Shown piece by piece: positions 1-10,508 of a DNA stretch of 64,000 nucleotides (positions are counted from its first letter, which is position 1; the number at the start of each line of letters is the position of its first letter). The position numbers were made by a program, and so were the translations under genes. The stretch lies in NCBI GenBank assembly GCA_023457435.1, contig JAEWLS010000047.1, positions 1-64,000 of the forward strand, in the 5' to 3' direction. Origin of the DNA: Pseudomonadota bacterium. GTDB taxonomy: Bacteria > Pseudomonadota > Alphaproteobacteria > Rhizobiales > Rhizobiaceae. The notes beneath the pieces were generated by a model. That model was given only the letters and a program-made list of their open reading frames with translations, was not told where the DNA came from and did not search any database.

Positions 1-320
<320 letters not shown>

Positions 321-691
321 GAAGACTGATTTGGCTATTTGGTCACGCATGAATCGACGAGAACATTCACACCCTCGATGCGACCAGGCGAACCTGATTG
401 CAAAGAGTGTAACTTTTCTCTCGAAACGTGAACCGCCAAAGTCTCTGTAAGGAGCTGTCGGACCCGAAGGCTCTAGGCTCCGCGAGCACTCTGCCGCCCA
501 CGTTTCTCTTTCTTCAATATTCAGTTTTCAAAGAACGGACACCACACGGACGCGGTGTCATGGACCTGTCAGCTCTTGGCTTAGGGCCCGGTCGAGTGTC
601 GCTCACGCGGCTCTCTTGATTTCTTACCAGCGAAACGCGAATTTCAGAAGCGAACTTCTTCGTCGCCAGCAGCGTCGCCGCCGTCGTTGGT
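321..691 (-). other. rRNA operon leader with boxA-like element
   Basis: This is the transcribed leader between the rrn promoter and the mature 16S 5' end. It has no convincing reading frame. On the minus strand around 511-540 it carries GTTCTTTGAAAACTGAATA, a sequence recurring in rhizobial rRNA leaders and resembling a boxA antitermination signal. The boxA role is inferred from position and resemblance only. Confidence 0.5.
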
Positions 692-697
692 GAGGCG

Positions 698-727
698 TAT
701 ATAGTCGGCGACCCTTCGAAGTGTCAA
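698..727 (-). promoter_or_regulatory. rRNA operon promoter (sigma70)
   Basis: On the minus strand a perfect -35 TTGACA (722-727) is followed after 18 bases by TATATA (698-703); the overlapping ACTATA gives a 16-base spacer. The predicted start is near 691, some 370 bases before the mature 16S. A consensus -35 box directed at the rRNA genes is expected for rrn. Confidence 0.75.
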
Positions 728-1156
728 CAACGATTTCCAGATTTTTTGAAGTTTTTGCGACAGCGGCGCGAAGCCCCTCAAACCCACGCCTTTGTCGGCA
801 GTATCCGGGCGTCTCGCCGTACCCCTGGGTTATCGATCGGGCGTGGAACCGATCTGTGGCGGCCGAAATCGAGGCGGGCTCCGGCGCAAGAATCTGCCCG
901 CGACAGGCCCGCGCAAGGCCTCGCGCGTATGTACGCGCGTATGAAGTAGCCGAGGGATGCGCTGTGGCGCGGGCCTTGCCCACTCCTGCGGATGGTCTGC
1001 CCAGACATATTGAGGCCGGATTTGCCGCCATGACTGCGCGCCACGAAGCAGGGCGAGAGGGGTCCCTCGGCTGCGTTCGTTGACTCGCTGTGCCGCGGCA
1101 GGCAATTGTCCGGCACTGAACGAAAAGAACAGAAGCCGGGGCACGCGCGAGAGGGA
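728..1156. other. Intergenic region, no gene seen
   Basis: This lies between the divergent rrn promoter and the M23 peptidase gene. Open frames here lack ribosome-binding sites and family resemblance. The only structure noticed is a tandem CGCGCGTATG (922-931 and 934-943), which with the TA between forms a TACGCGCGTA palindrome (932-941). It could hold the promoter of the downstream gene, but no clear -35/-10 pair stands out. Confidence 0.4.
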
Positions 1157-3100
1157 ATGCACGACACGTCGCAAGCCATAGCCGCGCTCGGCAACGAGCC
1201 GCCGCTGGTCGGTGACGGCCGCAGCGGCCCGCCCGACCGCCGCGAGGTGTCGGCACGCTGGCTCTCCGGCACCTTTCTCACCGGCATCACCTCGAGCGTC
1301 CTGCTCGGCTTCGCCTTGTTCGCAGCGCTCGACGGCCGCGAGCAGCTGGCTACCCCGCCCGAGATCGCCAACTTCCAGCCGAGCGCGCGGCCCGGCGAGG
1401 TCGCCAAGGCGGGACGCGTCGTTGCCCCGCGTGCCATCGCCAAGGCCAAGGACCGCCGGCGCATGGAGGTTTCCACCGTTCAGCGCAGCGGCGACCGCGA
1501 CGTCGTACGCACCTTGCCATTCGTGTTCGTCAACATGGCTCTTGCCGCCGGGCACACGACGACGCGGCCTTACCCTGCTTTCAGCCCGCTGGACGTCTTC
1601 GCCGAGGATGGCGCCGCGGCGAGCCGGCCCGCCGCCAGCCCGGGCCTGATTTACGGCGCCAAGGTCGAAAGTGAAGTAAGCCTGCGCACCGTCGACTTCG
1701 ACACAGGCAGCGCCGCCTTCGACGAGACGAGCGAACTATCGGCCGACGAGGTCGAGGAGGTCGTGCGCGATACCGCCAACATCCTCACCGATGGTGCGGT
1801 CCAGGTCGCTTCGCTTCACTACGTCGATCCGGAGCGTTTCGGGACGAGCCTGGCCACACAGACGCTCAACGCCTCCTACGGCGTACGCATCGTTCAGGAA
1901 AACGTGTCCGTTTCCAATCGCCAGTTCGGCGTGCAGAACGAAGGCGAGTTTGCCGAGGATGTGCTGCCCTTCCCCGTCGATGCAGGGATAGCCGAGAAGT
2001 TCGCCGAATCTGGTTATGCTCCTGCCGACACGGCCGGCATGGTCGAGGCACTGACCACCATCATGGGCGCGCCGATCCTGCGCGCCGGCAGCGTGCTTCG
2101 CGTCAGCATGCAGATCCGCGACGAGGCGAGCCGCATCGTCCGCTGCAGCGTCTACCAGGACGGCCAGCACCTGCGCACTGTGGCCCTCAACGACCGAAAT
2201 CAGTTCGTTCCCGGCGATGCTCCGGAGCCGAACCCCGCGGTGCTCACGGCTTTCGACGAAACCCCGACGATCCACGTCCGCGGCGATCTGCCGAGCGTGT
2301 ACGACGGTATCTATCGTGCGGCCTATTCCTACGGACTAGACCGTCGTCTGACCCGCCAGCTGGTCAAGCTTCTGGCCTCCGACGTCGACTTCCAGTCGCG
2401 CCTCAACCCGACCGACCGCCTCCAGGTGTTCTTCTCGAACCCGAATGAGGATGACAGCGTCTCCGATCAGTCCGAACTGCTCTTCGTCAGCGCCAGCTTC
2501 GGCGGCGCCGCACGCGAATTCTATCGCTTCCAGATGGATGACGGCACGATCGACTACTTCGATAAGGACGGCCGCAGCGCGCGCCAGTTCCTGTTGCGCA
2601 GTCCAGTGCCGACCGGTCAGTTTCGCTCGGGCTTCGGCATGCGCCGCCACCCGATCCTCGGCTATTCGCGCATGCACACCGGCGTCGACTGGTCTGCGCC
2701 GCGGGGCACGCCGATCATCGCCGCCGGCAATGGCGTCGTCGAGAAGGCCGGATGGGCGAGCGGCTACGGCAAGCAGACGATGGTCCGCCACGCCAACGGC
2801 TACGTCACATCCTACAATCACCAGAGCGCCATCGCCGACGGCGTCGTCGAAGGCGCGCGCATCCGCCAGGGCCAGGTCATCGGCTATGTCGGCTCGACCG
2901 GCCAATCGACCGGTGACCACCTGCACTACGAGCTGCTGGTCAATGGCACCAAGGTCGATCCGATGCGCGTGCGGCTGCCGGTCGGCCGCGCCTTGAAGGA
3001 AGCTGATCTTCAGCGCTTCCAGAACGAGCGCGCCCGCATCGACGAGCTGCTCAAGGACGACGACGACGGCGGCCTGAAGCTCGCCGGCGTCCTGCGCTGA
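1157..3100 (+). CDS. M23 family metallopeptidase, membrane anchored
   Basis: Predicted peptidoglycan endopeptidase of 647 residues. The ATG at 1157 is chosen because GAGAGGGA lies just upstream; the frame is open from a TTG at 1106. A hydrophobic segment near residues 35-58 suggests an inner-membrane anchor with a periplasmic body. The C-terminal ~130 residues form a LytM/M23 domain: GFGMRRHPILG, then MHTGVD (Zn ligands His and Asp), and GDHLHYEL with the last Zn-binding His. The long middle region has no motif I recognise, as in large M23 proteins of rhizobia. It is transcribed away from the rRNA operon and converges on the L,D-transpeptidase gene. Whether it is an active hydrolase or an amidase activator of the EnvC type cannot be told, but the metal ligands are present. 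Confidence 0.9.
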   Translation: MHDTSQAIAALGNEPPLVGDGRSGPPDRREVSARWLSGTFLTGITSSVLLGFALFAALDGREQLATPPEIANFQPSARPGEVAKAGRVVAPRAIAKAKDRRRMEVSTVQRSGDRDVVRTLPFVFVNMALAAGHTTTRPYPAFSPLDVFAEDGAAASRPAASPGLIYGAKVESEVSLRTVDFDTGSAAFDETSELSADEVEEVVRDTANILTDGAVQVASLHYVDPERFGTSLATQTLNASYGVRIVQENVSVSNRQFGVQNEGEFAEDVLPFPVDAGIAEKFAESGYAPADTAGMVEALTTIMGAPILRAGSVLRVSMQIRDEASRIVRCSVYQDGQHLRTVALNDRNQFVPGDAPEPNPAVLTAFDETPTIHVRGDLPSVYDGIYRAAYSYGLDRRLTRQLVKLLASDVDFQSRLNPTDRLQVFFSNPNEDDSVSDQSELLFVSASFGGAAREFYRFQMDDGTIDYFDKDGRSARQFLLRSPVPTGQFRSGFGMRRHPILGYSRMHTGVDWSAPRGTPIIAAGNGVVEKAGWASGYGKQTMVRHANGYVTSYNHQSAIADGVVEGARIRQGQVIGYVGSTGQSTGDHLHYELLVNGTKVDPMRVRLPVGRALKEADLQRFQNERARIDELLKDDDDGGLKLAGVLR

Positions 3101-3120
3101 GGCGTCTCAGGGTCTAGACC

Positions 3121-4563
3121 CTACTCCAGGAATTCGACCGTCACACCCTTCGAGACGAGCTTGGCCAGTTCGGCCGCGTCCCAATTCGTTAGGCGCACGC
3201 AACCATGCGAGTTCGTCTTGCCTATGCGGGACGGCTCAGGCGTGCCGTGAATGCCGTAGGTCGGCTTCGAAAGCGCGATCCAGACCGTGCCCACCGGCCC
3301 GTTCGGGCCTGGCGGGATGCGCAGGACCTTGTCGTTGGCGCCCTGCTGGAAGTTGATCTTCGGGTTGTAGGTGTACTCCGGGTCGAGCGCGATGCGTTCG
3401 ACGTTGACTGTCCCGGACGGCGAAGGCGTATCGGTCGAGCCGATGGTCGCCGGGTAGGCCACTACGAGCTTCCCCGCCTCGTCGTAGCCGCGCACCTGCT
3501 TGCGGCCCTTGTCGGCGATGATGCGCGCCACCTTGGCGGAGACGTTCTGGCCGATGTTGGCAACCCTGATGATCGTACCCGGCCGGTTGAAGTTCGCTTC
3601 GGGATTCAGCGCCTTCAGGTAGTTTTCGTCCATGTGGAAGCGCTCGGCGAGCATCTCCGCAACCGACGTGTAGCCGAGGCGGTCGAGCTTGGCCTTCTCG
3701 CCGTAATCCTCGGGAACCGAGGCGACGAACGGTCCTGCCGCGTCGACCGGCGTGATCTCGTAGTCGACGAAGGCCGGCCCGCCGGTCTCGGCGAGTGCTG
3801 CCTCGATCGCCACTTCGTCATAGGTGCGCAGGGCGATGCCGGTCATGTCGCGCCAGGCGGAGATGCCCTTGTTGACGTTGTCGCCCATGTGGCCGTCGAT
3901 CACCCCCGGCGACGCGCCGTAGCGGTCGAGGAGAACCTGGATTTTGGCCACCTGCTCGGTGGCGGCCTTCGGCGCCGGCGGCGCGGCGATGATCGGCTCC
4001 TCCGGTGCAGGCGGTATCTCGACGGTCTCGGGCGCAGGCGGAAACGACGGCGCTTCCGGCCGGTACCCGGGGTCCGGCTGAGGCAGCGGCTCGCGCTCGA
4101 CGAAGCCGCGGTCGCCTTCCCATCCGTCCACCGGATACCCGTCGCGAGGATAGCGCTGGCGCTGCCAGCGGCGATATTCCGGCGTCTCGACGATGCCGTC
4201 TGGCGGCTCGCGAAGTCCAAGGCGCGTTTCGAGCTCGCGGTCGAGCCGTTCTCCGAGCAGCTCTTCGCGACCGAATTCGCGGCCCAGTTCGCGTGCGCGC
4301 GCACGTCGCCGCTCGAACGGTTCGGCCTGCTCCGGAGCAGGCCGGCGGATCGCCAGGATCTCGCCGGTGCGCGCGTCGACCACGAGTTCGCGGCCGTAAT
4401 CGTCGCGGTGGATTTCGACTTCGCGCATCTGCGCGAGCTGGATCTCTGCCTCACGTGCGACGCGTGGGGCTGGGCTTTCCATACCGTCGAAACGGGCCGC
4501 TGATGCTTCGCTCGCGCCGAGCGCGGCAGCGACGGCTGCGAGGGTGAGTGACGAATATCTCAT
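3121..4563 (-). CDS. L,D-transpeptidase (YkuD family), exported
   Basis: Predicted to form 3-3 cross-links or attach proteins to peptidoglycan in the periplasm; 480 residues. The start at 4563 begins a clear signal peptide (MRYSSLTLAAVAAALG, cleavage after ASA). The YkuD domain is C-terminal: YGIHGT, then the catalytic SHGCVRLTNWD with Cys as nucleophile. Upstream are a proline/glutamate-rich linker (PAPEEPIIAAPP) and a region around VLLDRYGASPGVIDG resembling a peptidoglycan-binding helical repeat. An N-terminal DDYGRELVVDARTGE stretch resembles a short PepSY/RcnB-like motif. It converges with the M23 peptidase, so two wall-remodelling enzymes sit side by side. Confidence 0.92.
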   Translation of the reverse strand: MRYSSLTLAAVAAALGASEASAARFDGMESPAPRVAREAEIQLAQMREVEIHRDDYGRELVVDARTGEILAIRRPAPEQAEPFERRRARARELGREFGREELLGERLDRELETRLGLREPPDGIVETPEYRRWQRQRYPRDGYPVDGWEGDRGFVEREPLPQPDPGYRPEAPSFPPAPETVEIPPAPEEPIIAAPPAPKAATEQVAKIQVLLDRYGASPGVIDGHMGDNVNKGISAWRDMTGIALRTYDEVAIEAALAETGGPAFVDYEITPVDAAGPFVASVPEDYGEKAKLDRLGYTSVAEMLAERFHMDENYLKALNPEANFNRPGTIIRVANIGQNVSAKVARIIADKGRKQVRGYDEAGKLVVAYPATIGSTDTPSPSGTVNVERIALDPEYTYNPKINFQQGANDKVLRIPPGPNGPVGTVWIALSKPTYGIHGTPEPSRIGKTNSHGCVRLTNWDAAELAKLVSKGVTVEFLE

Positions 4564-4646
4564 AGGGCCGGTCCCCTGGTCCTTGCGCGGCAGGATTGCT
4601 GCCGTCTTCCCCCTCATGATCGACGCTGAAGGATGAACGGGGCATG

Positions 4647-4685
4647 AAAAAGGCCGCCCGGCGCATACCGGGCGGCCTCATTTTT
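4647..4685 (-). terminator. Rho-independent terminator of clpB
   Basis: The inverted repeat AGGCCGCCCGG/CCGGGCGGCCT has a 6-base loop and is followed by a T-run on the minus strand, just after the clpB stop. A T-run on the other side may make it work in both directions. Confidence 0.85.
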
Positions 4686-4719
4686 CGGTTTGCAGGCTGC
4701 TTTGCGCCTCCGTCAGCGG

Positions 4720-7326
<2,607 letters not shown>

Positions 7327-7452
7327 TCGCTGTCTCCGTTCCGTCACCGGCCCGCTCTGCGGCACCGGATCAGTCTATGGTGACGGACCCCCGCTTGCTT
7401 TGATCCGGCGCAATGACCTTTTCAAAACGTCCGGCAGGTCCTCTCCGGCGTG

Positions 7453-7481
7453 ATATGGGAAAGCGTTCCTGTGCGCTCAAG
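7453..7481 (-). promoter_or_regulatory. RpoH (sigma32) heat-shock promoter of clpB
   Basis: On the minus strand CTTGAG (7476-7481) and CCCATAT (7453-7459) are separated by 16 bases. This matches the heat-shock consensus CTTGAAA - CCCATNT closely. The predicted start is near 7445, giving a leader of about 120 bases before clpB. Confidence 0.8.
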
Positions 7482-7490
7482 TATCGCTGC

Positions 7491-7522
7491 AAACGAAAAC
7501 GGCGGAGCTTGCGCCCCGCCGT
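7491..7522 (-). terminator. Terminator of the DUF4167 gene
   Basis: Stem ACGGCGG/CCGCCGT (7516-7522 with 7499-7505), loop of 10 bases, then TTTTCGTTT on the minus strand. It lies 25 bases past the DUF4167 stop and directly before the clpB promoter. Confidence 0.75.
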
Positions 7523-7547
7523 CTAACTCGGACAACCTGCAGACCGA

Positions 7548-8246
7548 TCAGACCGGCTCGCCCTCAGGCTGCTCGGCTGCTTCGGCACTGGCGCCCTCTT
7601 CGCCGGGCACGCCGTCGAAACGCTGGCGCATCGGCCGGCGCCGGCGGCCGCGGCGGCCGCCTTCCTCGCCGTTGGGGCGCGGTCCGCCGTGCGGCTGGCC
7701 GTTCATGCCGCTGTTGGCATCGCCGTTCATGCCGCCTTCGGCATGGGCCACTTCGGCCGGCACGCCGTCGATCTCCGGCTGAGGTCCGCTGCCGGGCAGC
7801 TCTGGCTGCTGCTGCTGTGCCGGCTGGAACTGCTGGCTCGGCTGCTGATAGTGCTGCTGCGGCTGCTGCTGGCCGAAATTGCCCTGCTGGGAATCGTTCG
7901 AGTCGTCGTCGTCGCCGTCGAACTCGTCCTGCTGCTCACGCGGCATCTGCTGCTGCATGGCCTGCTGCTGGGCGAGCGCAGTCGCGATGATGCGATTATA
8001 GTGCTCGGCGTGCTGCAGGTAGTTTTCAGCCATGACGCGGTCGCCGGAACTCTGGGCATCGCGTGCAAGCGTCGTGTATTTCTCCGCCACCTGCTGCGCC
8101 GTTCCGCGAATCTTCACGTCCGGCCCGTTGCTTTCGTAGCTGCGGGTCAGCGGGTTGGGCCCGCGCCGGTTGTTATTGTTATTATTATTGTTGTTATTGT
8201 TATTTCCACGGCCGCGCATGCGCCGGTTCTGCTGTTGTGGCCTCAT
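7548..8246 (-). CDS. DUF4167 domain protein with polyasparagine tract
   Basis: Protein of unknown function, 232 residues, belonging to a family I know from Hyphomicrobiales. The start at 8246 (MRPQQQNRRMRGRG) is chosen because the family begins with this basic RG-rich stretch. A run of 12 Asn is followed by the conserved block NPLTRSYESNGPDVKIRG...AEKYTTLARDAQSSGDRVMAENYLQHAEHYNRII (residues ~35-95), which looks helical. After that the protein is low complexity: Gln-rich, then acidic, then ending in RRGRRRRPMRQRF. The composition (RG-rich start, basic C-terminal patch) suggests nucleic-acid binding, which is inference. Its terminator abuts the clpB promoter. Confidence 0.88.
   Translation of the reverse strand: MRPQQQNRRMRGRGNNNNNNNNNNNNRRGPNPLTRSYESNGPDVKIRGTAQQVAEKYTTLARDAQSSGDRVMAENYLQHAEHYNRIIATALAQQQAMQQQMPREQQDEFDGDDDDSNDSQQGNFGQQQPQQHYQQPSQQFQPAQQQQPELPGSGPQPEIDGVPAEVAHAEGGMNGDANSGMNGQPHGGPRPNGEEGGRRGRRRRPMRQRFDGVPGEEGASAEAAEQPEGEPV
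8169..8204 (-). repeat. Trinucleotide (AAY)12 tract encoding 12 Asn
   Basis: Twelve consecutive AAC/AAT codons (six of each) lie inside the DUF4167 gene, an AT-rich microsatellite in a GC-rich genome. It is in frame, so length changes would add or remove Asn without breaking the gene. Confidence 0.9.
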
Positions 8247-8535
8247 CCGATTCACTTTGCTGAGACGGTTGAAATTAGGAGCAGGTCGGGCTCTGCCAGC
8301 GACCTTGCTGTGGCTTGTCGGCGCAGCTGCGCAACGCGCGCGCACCATGGATCATCAAATTCCGGTCCAAGTCGATCGCCGGATATTCCCCGCGCGAAGC
8401 AGCGGCGTTCTCAACGCTGAAAGGCAGCTCGTTCTACGGAAACCGAATCGATACAGCACTGCCTGCTTCGTCTCATCCGGTGCTTGAACCCTAGCTGTAT
8501 TCGCGGACGCTGCCAAGCGCTTTTTCGCACCTGCG

Positions 8536-9426
8536 TCAGTCTGTTCGGACCTGCCTATCCGACGGATTCGGCACGAATATCAGTGCCCGGTCGCGGCCTC
8601 CGAGGTCGCAGGCCGCGCCTGCGAGACTGTAGCCGCACCCCGCGAAGATGGCGACGACCGCCGCCTTCTGCAAGTGGCCGATCTCAAGTGCGACCGCCCC
8701 TGTCGGGACGAGATGGAACGCGGCTCCCTTGGCGATTGCGCGATAGGCGTCGAGGCCGTCCTCGCCGCCGTCGAGGGCGGCATGCGGGTCGTGGTCGCGC
8801 ACTTCGGGATCGAGGCCGGCAATGGCGGCCGTCTCGATATAGGGCGGGTTCGAGACGATCAGGTCGAATTGCCCGCGCACCGCTTCGAACCAGTTCGATC
8901 GCAGCGTCGAAAACCTGGCGGCAAGCCCATGCCGGACCGCGTTTGCGACTGCCGTATCCAGCGCGCCCTGCAAGATGTCCGTCGCGGTCGCGAATGCCGC
9001 CGGCACCTCGCTTATCAACGCCAGCGCGATCGCGCCGGTGCCTGTGCCGAGGTCGAGGATCTTGACCGCGCCGCGGGCAGCCGCGGCCTGCCGAAGATGC
9101 GGCAAGGCGAGGTCGACGAGGGTCTCGGTATCCGGCCTCGGCTCCAGCGTTTCCCGCGTGACCGCCAGTTTCAGGCCGTGGAACGCGCGGCGTCCTATGA
9201 TCCGGAACACCGGTTCGCCTGCGAGCCGCCGGCGGATGGCAATCGCGACTGCTTCCGCCGCGACGGCGGGAACGGCGCGCTCCGGATCTGCGACCGCATC
9301 GGTGCGCGACGTTCCGGTCAGCGCCTCGACGAGGATGCGCGCGTCGAGCGCCGCTTCGGCGAGACCCGCTGCTGCCAGCGTGCGGCGCGCCGCCGAATGC
9401 AGCCGCGCGAGCGTTGTGTCAGCCAT
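8536..9426 (-). CDS. prmC: Peptide chain release factor N5-glutamine methyltransferase
   Basis: Methylates the glutamine of the GGQ motif in release factors, using SAM. 296 residues. The SAM motif ILDLGTGTGAIALAL and the substrate-binding NPPYIE are both present; the N-terminal helical domain is complete (ALDARILVEALTG). The gene follows prfA with an 8-base overlap, so enzyme and substrate are translationally coupled. Confidence 0.96.
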   Translation of the reverse strand: MADTTLARLHSAARRTLAAAGLAEAALDARILVEALTGTSRTDAVADPERAVPAVAAEAVAIAIRRRLAGEPVFRIIGRRAFHGLKLAVTRETLEPRPDTETLVDLALPHLRQAAAARGAVKILDLGTGTGAIALALISEVPAAFATATDILQGALDTAVANAVRHGLAARFSTLRSNWFEAVRGQFDLIVSNPPYIETAAIAGLDPEVRDHDPHAALDGGEDGLDAYRAIAKGAAFHLVPTGAVALEIGHLQKAAVVAIFAGCGYSLAGAACDLGGRDRALIFVPNPSDRQVRTD

Positions 9427-10498
9427 CGGCGCCGGCTTCAGCCAGCAGCTTGGCCTGGTGGTCGCCGATCAGCGCGTCGACCACCTCGTCGAGCTCGCCC
9501 TCGATGATGCGGTCGAGCTTGTAAAGTGTGAGGTTGATGCGGTGGTCGGTCAGCCGCCCCTGCGGGAAGTTATAGGTGCGGATACGCTCCGAGCGGTCGC
9601 CTGAGCCCACCTGCGACTTGCGCGATTCTGAGCGCTCGTCGGCAAGTCGCGTCCGCTCGATGTCATAGAGTCGTGCGCGCAGGATCTGCATGGCGCGCGC
9701 CCGGTTCTGGTGCTGCGACTTCTCCGCCTGCACGACGATGATGCCGGTCGGGATGTGCAGGATCCGCACCGCCGTCTCGGTGGTGTTCGCATGCTGCCCG
9801 CCCGAGCTCGAGGCACGCGTGGTGTCGATGCGGATGTCCTCGGGCTTGATCTCGATGTCGACTTCCTGCGCCTCGGGAAGCACGGCGACCGTGGCGGCGG
9901 AGGTGTGAATCCGCCCGCTGCCCTCCGTATCCGGAACGCGCTGAACCCGATGAACGCCCGACTCGAACTTCAGCTTGGCGAACACCCCCTTGCCGGTCAC
10001 CGACGCGATGATTTCCTTGTAGCCGCCGACTTCGCCTTCGCTCGCCGACACGACTTCGACCTTCCAGCCCTGCCGCGCCGCGAAGCGTTCGTACATGCGG
10101 AACAGATCGCCGGCGAACAGCGCCGCTTCGTCGCCGCCTGTTCCAGCCCGGATTTCAAGGATCGCGCTGCGCTCGTCGGCCGCGTCGCGCGGCAAGAGCA
10201 GGATCTGGATGTGCCGCCGCAGGCCCTCGATCCGCTCGGCAACCGTGTCGCGGTCGGCCTCCGCGAGCTCGCGCATGTCGGAGTCGGTCGATTTGTCGGC
10301 GAGCATCGCCTCGAGGTCCGCCGCCTCCTTTTCCGCCGCCTGCAGCTCCCTTATCGCCTTGGCGATCTCCTCCAGCTCCGCATACTCGGACGCCAGCTTG
10401 ACGTATTCCTCCGGGCTGGGACCCGCCGCCATGCGCGCTTCCGTCATATCGAAGCGCTTGAGGAGCTGGTCCATCCGCTCTGCGGGGAGTTCGATCAC
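9419..10498 (-). CDS. prfA: Peptide chain release factor 1
   Basis: Recognises UAA and UAG stop codons and triggers peptide release. 359 residues, the usual length. The codon-recognition PxT motif is seen as PDT in QRVPDTEGSGRIHTS. The catalytic GGQ sits in ASSSGGQHANTTETAVR; most RF1 proteins I recall read SGAGGQHVNTTDSAVR, so three flanking positions differ while GGQ is intact. It lies 10 bases downstream of ptsP and overlaps prmC, suggesting a ptsP-prfA-prmC operon. Confidence 0.97.
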   Translation of the reverse strand: MIELPAERMDQLLKRFDMTEARMAAGPSPEEYVKLASEYAELEEIAKAIRELQAAEKEAADLEAMLADKSTDSDMRELAEADRDTVAERIEGLRRHIQILLLPRDAADERSAILEIRAGTGGDEAALFAGDLFRMYERFAARQGWKVEVVSASEGEVGGYKEIIASVTGKGVFAKLKFESGVHRVQRVPDTEGSGRIHTSAATVAVLPEAQEVDIEIKPEDIRIDTTRASSSGGQHANTTETAVRILHIPTGIIVVQAEKSQHQNRARAMQILRARLYDIERTRLADERSESRKSQVGSGDRSERIRTYNFPQGRLTDHRINLTLYKLDRIIEGELDEVVDALIGDHQAKLLAEAGADG

Positions 10499-10508
10499 GG
10501 GCGGATGC

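Noticed and set aside
721..1083. 120-codon open frame after the rRNA promoter
   Set aside because: Starts inside the rrn -35 region, no ribosome-binding site, no recognisable features.
3109..3122. AGGGTCTAGACCCT palindrome between M23 and L,D-transpeptidase genes as a terminator
   Set aside because: Stem is short, has no loop and no T-run.
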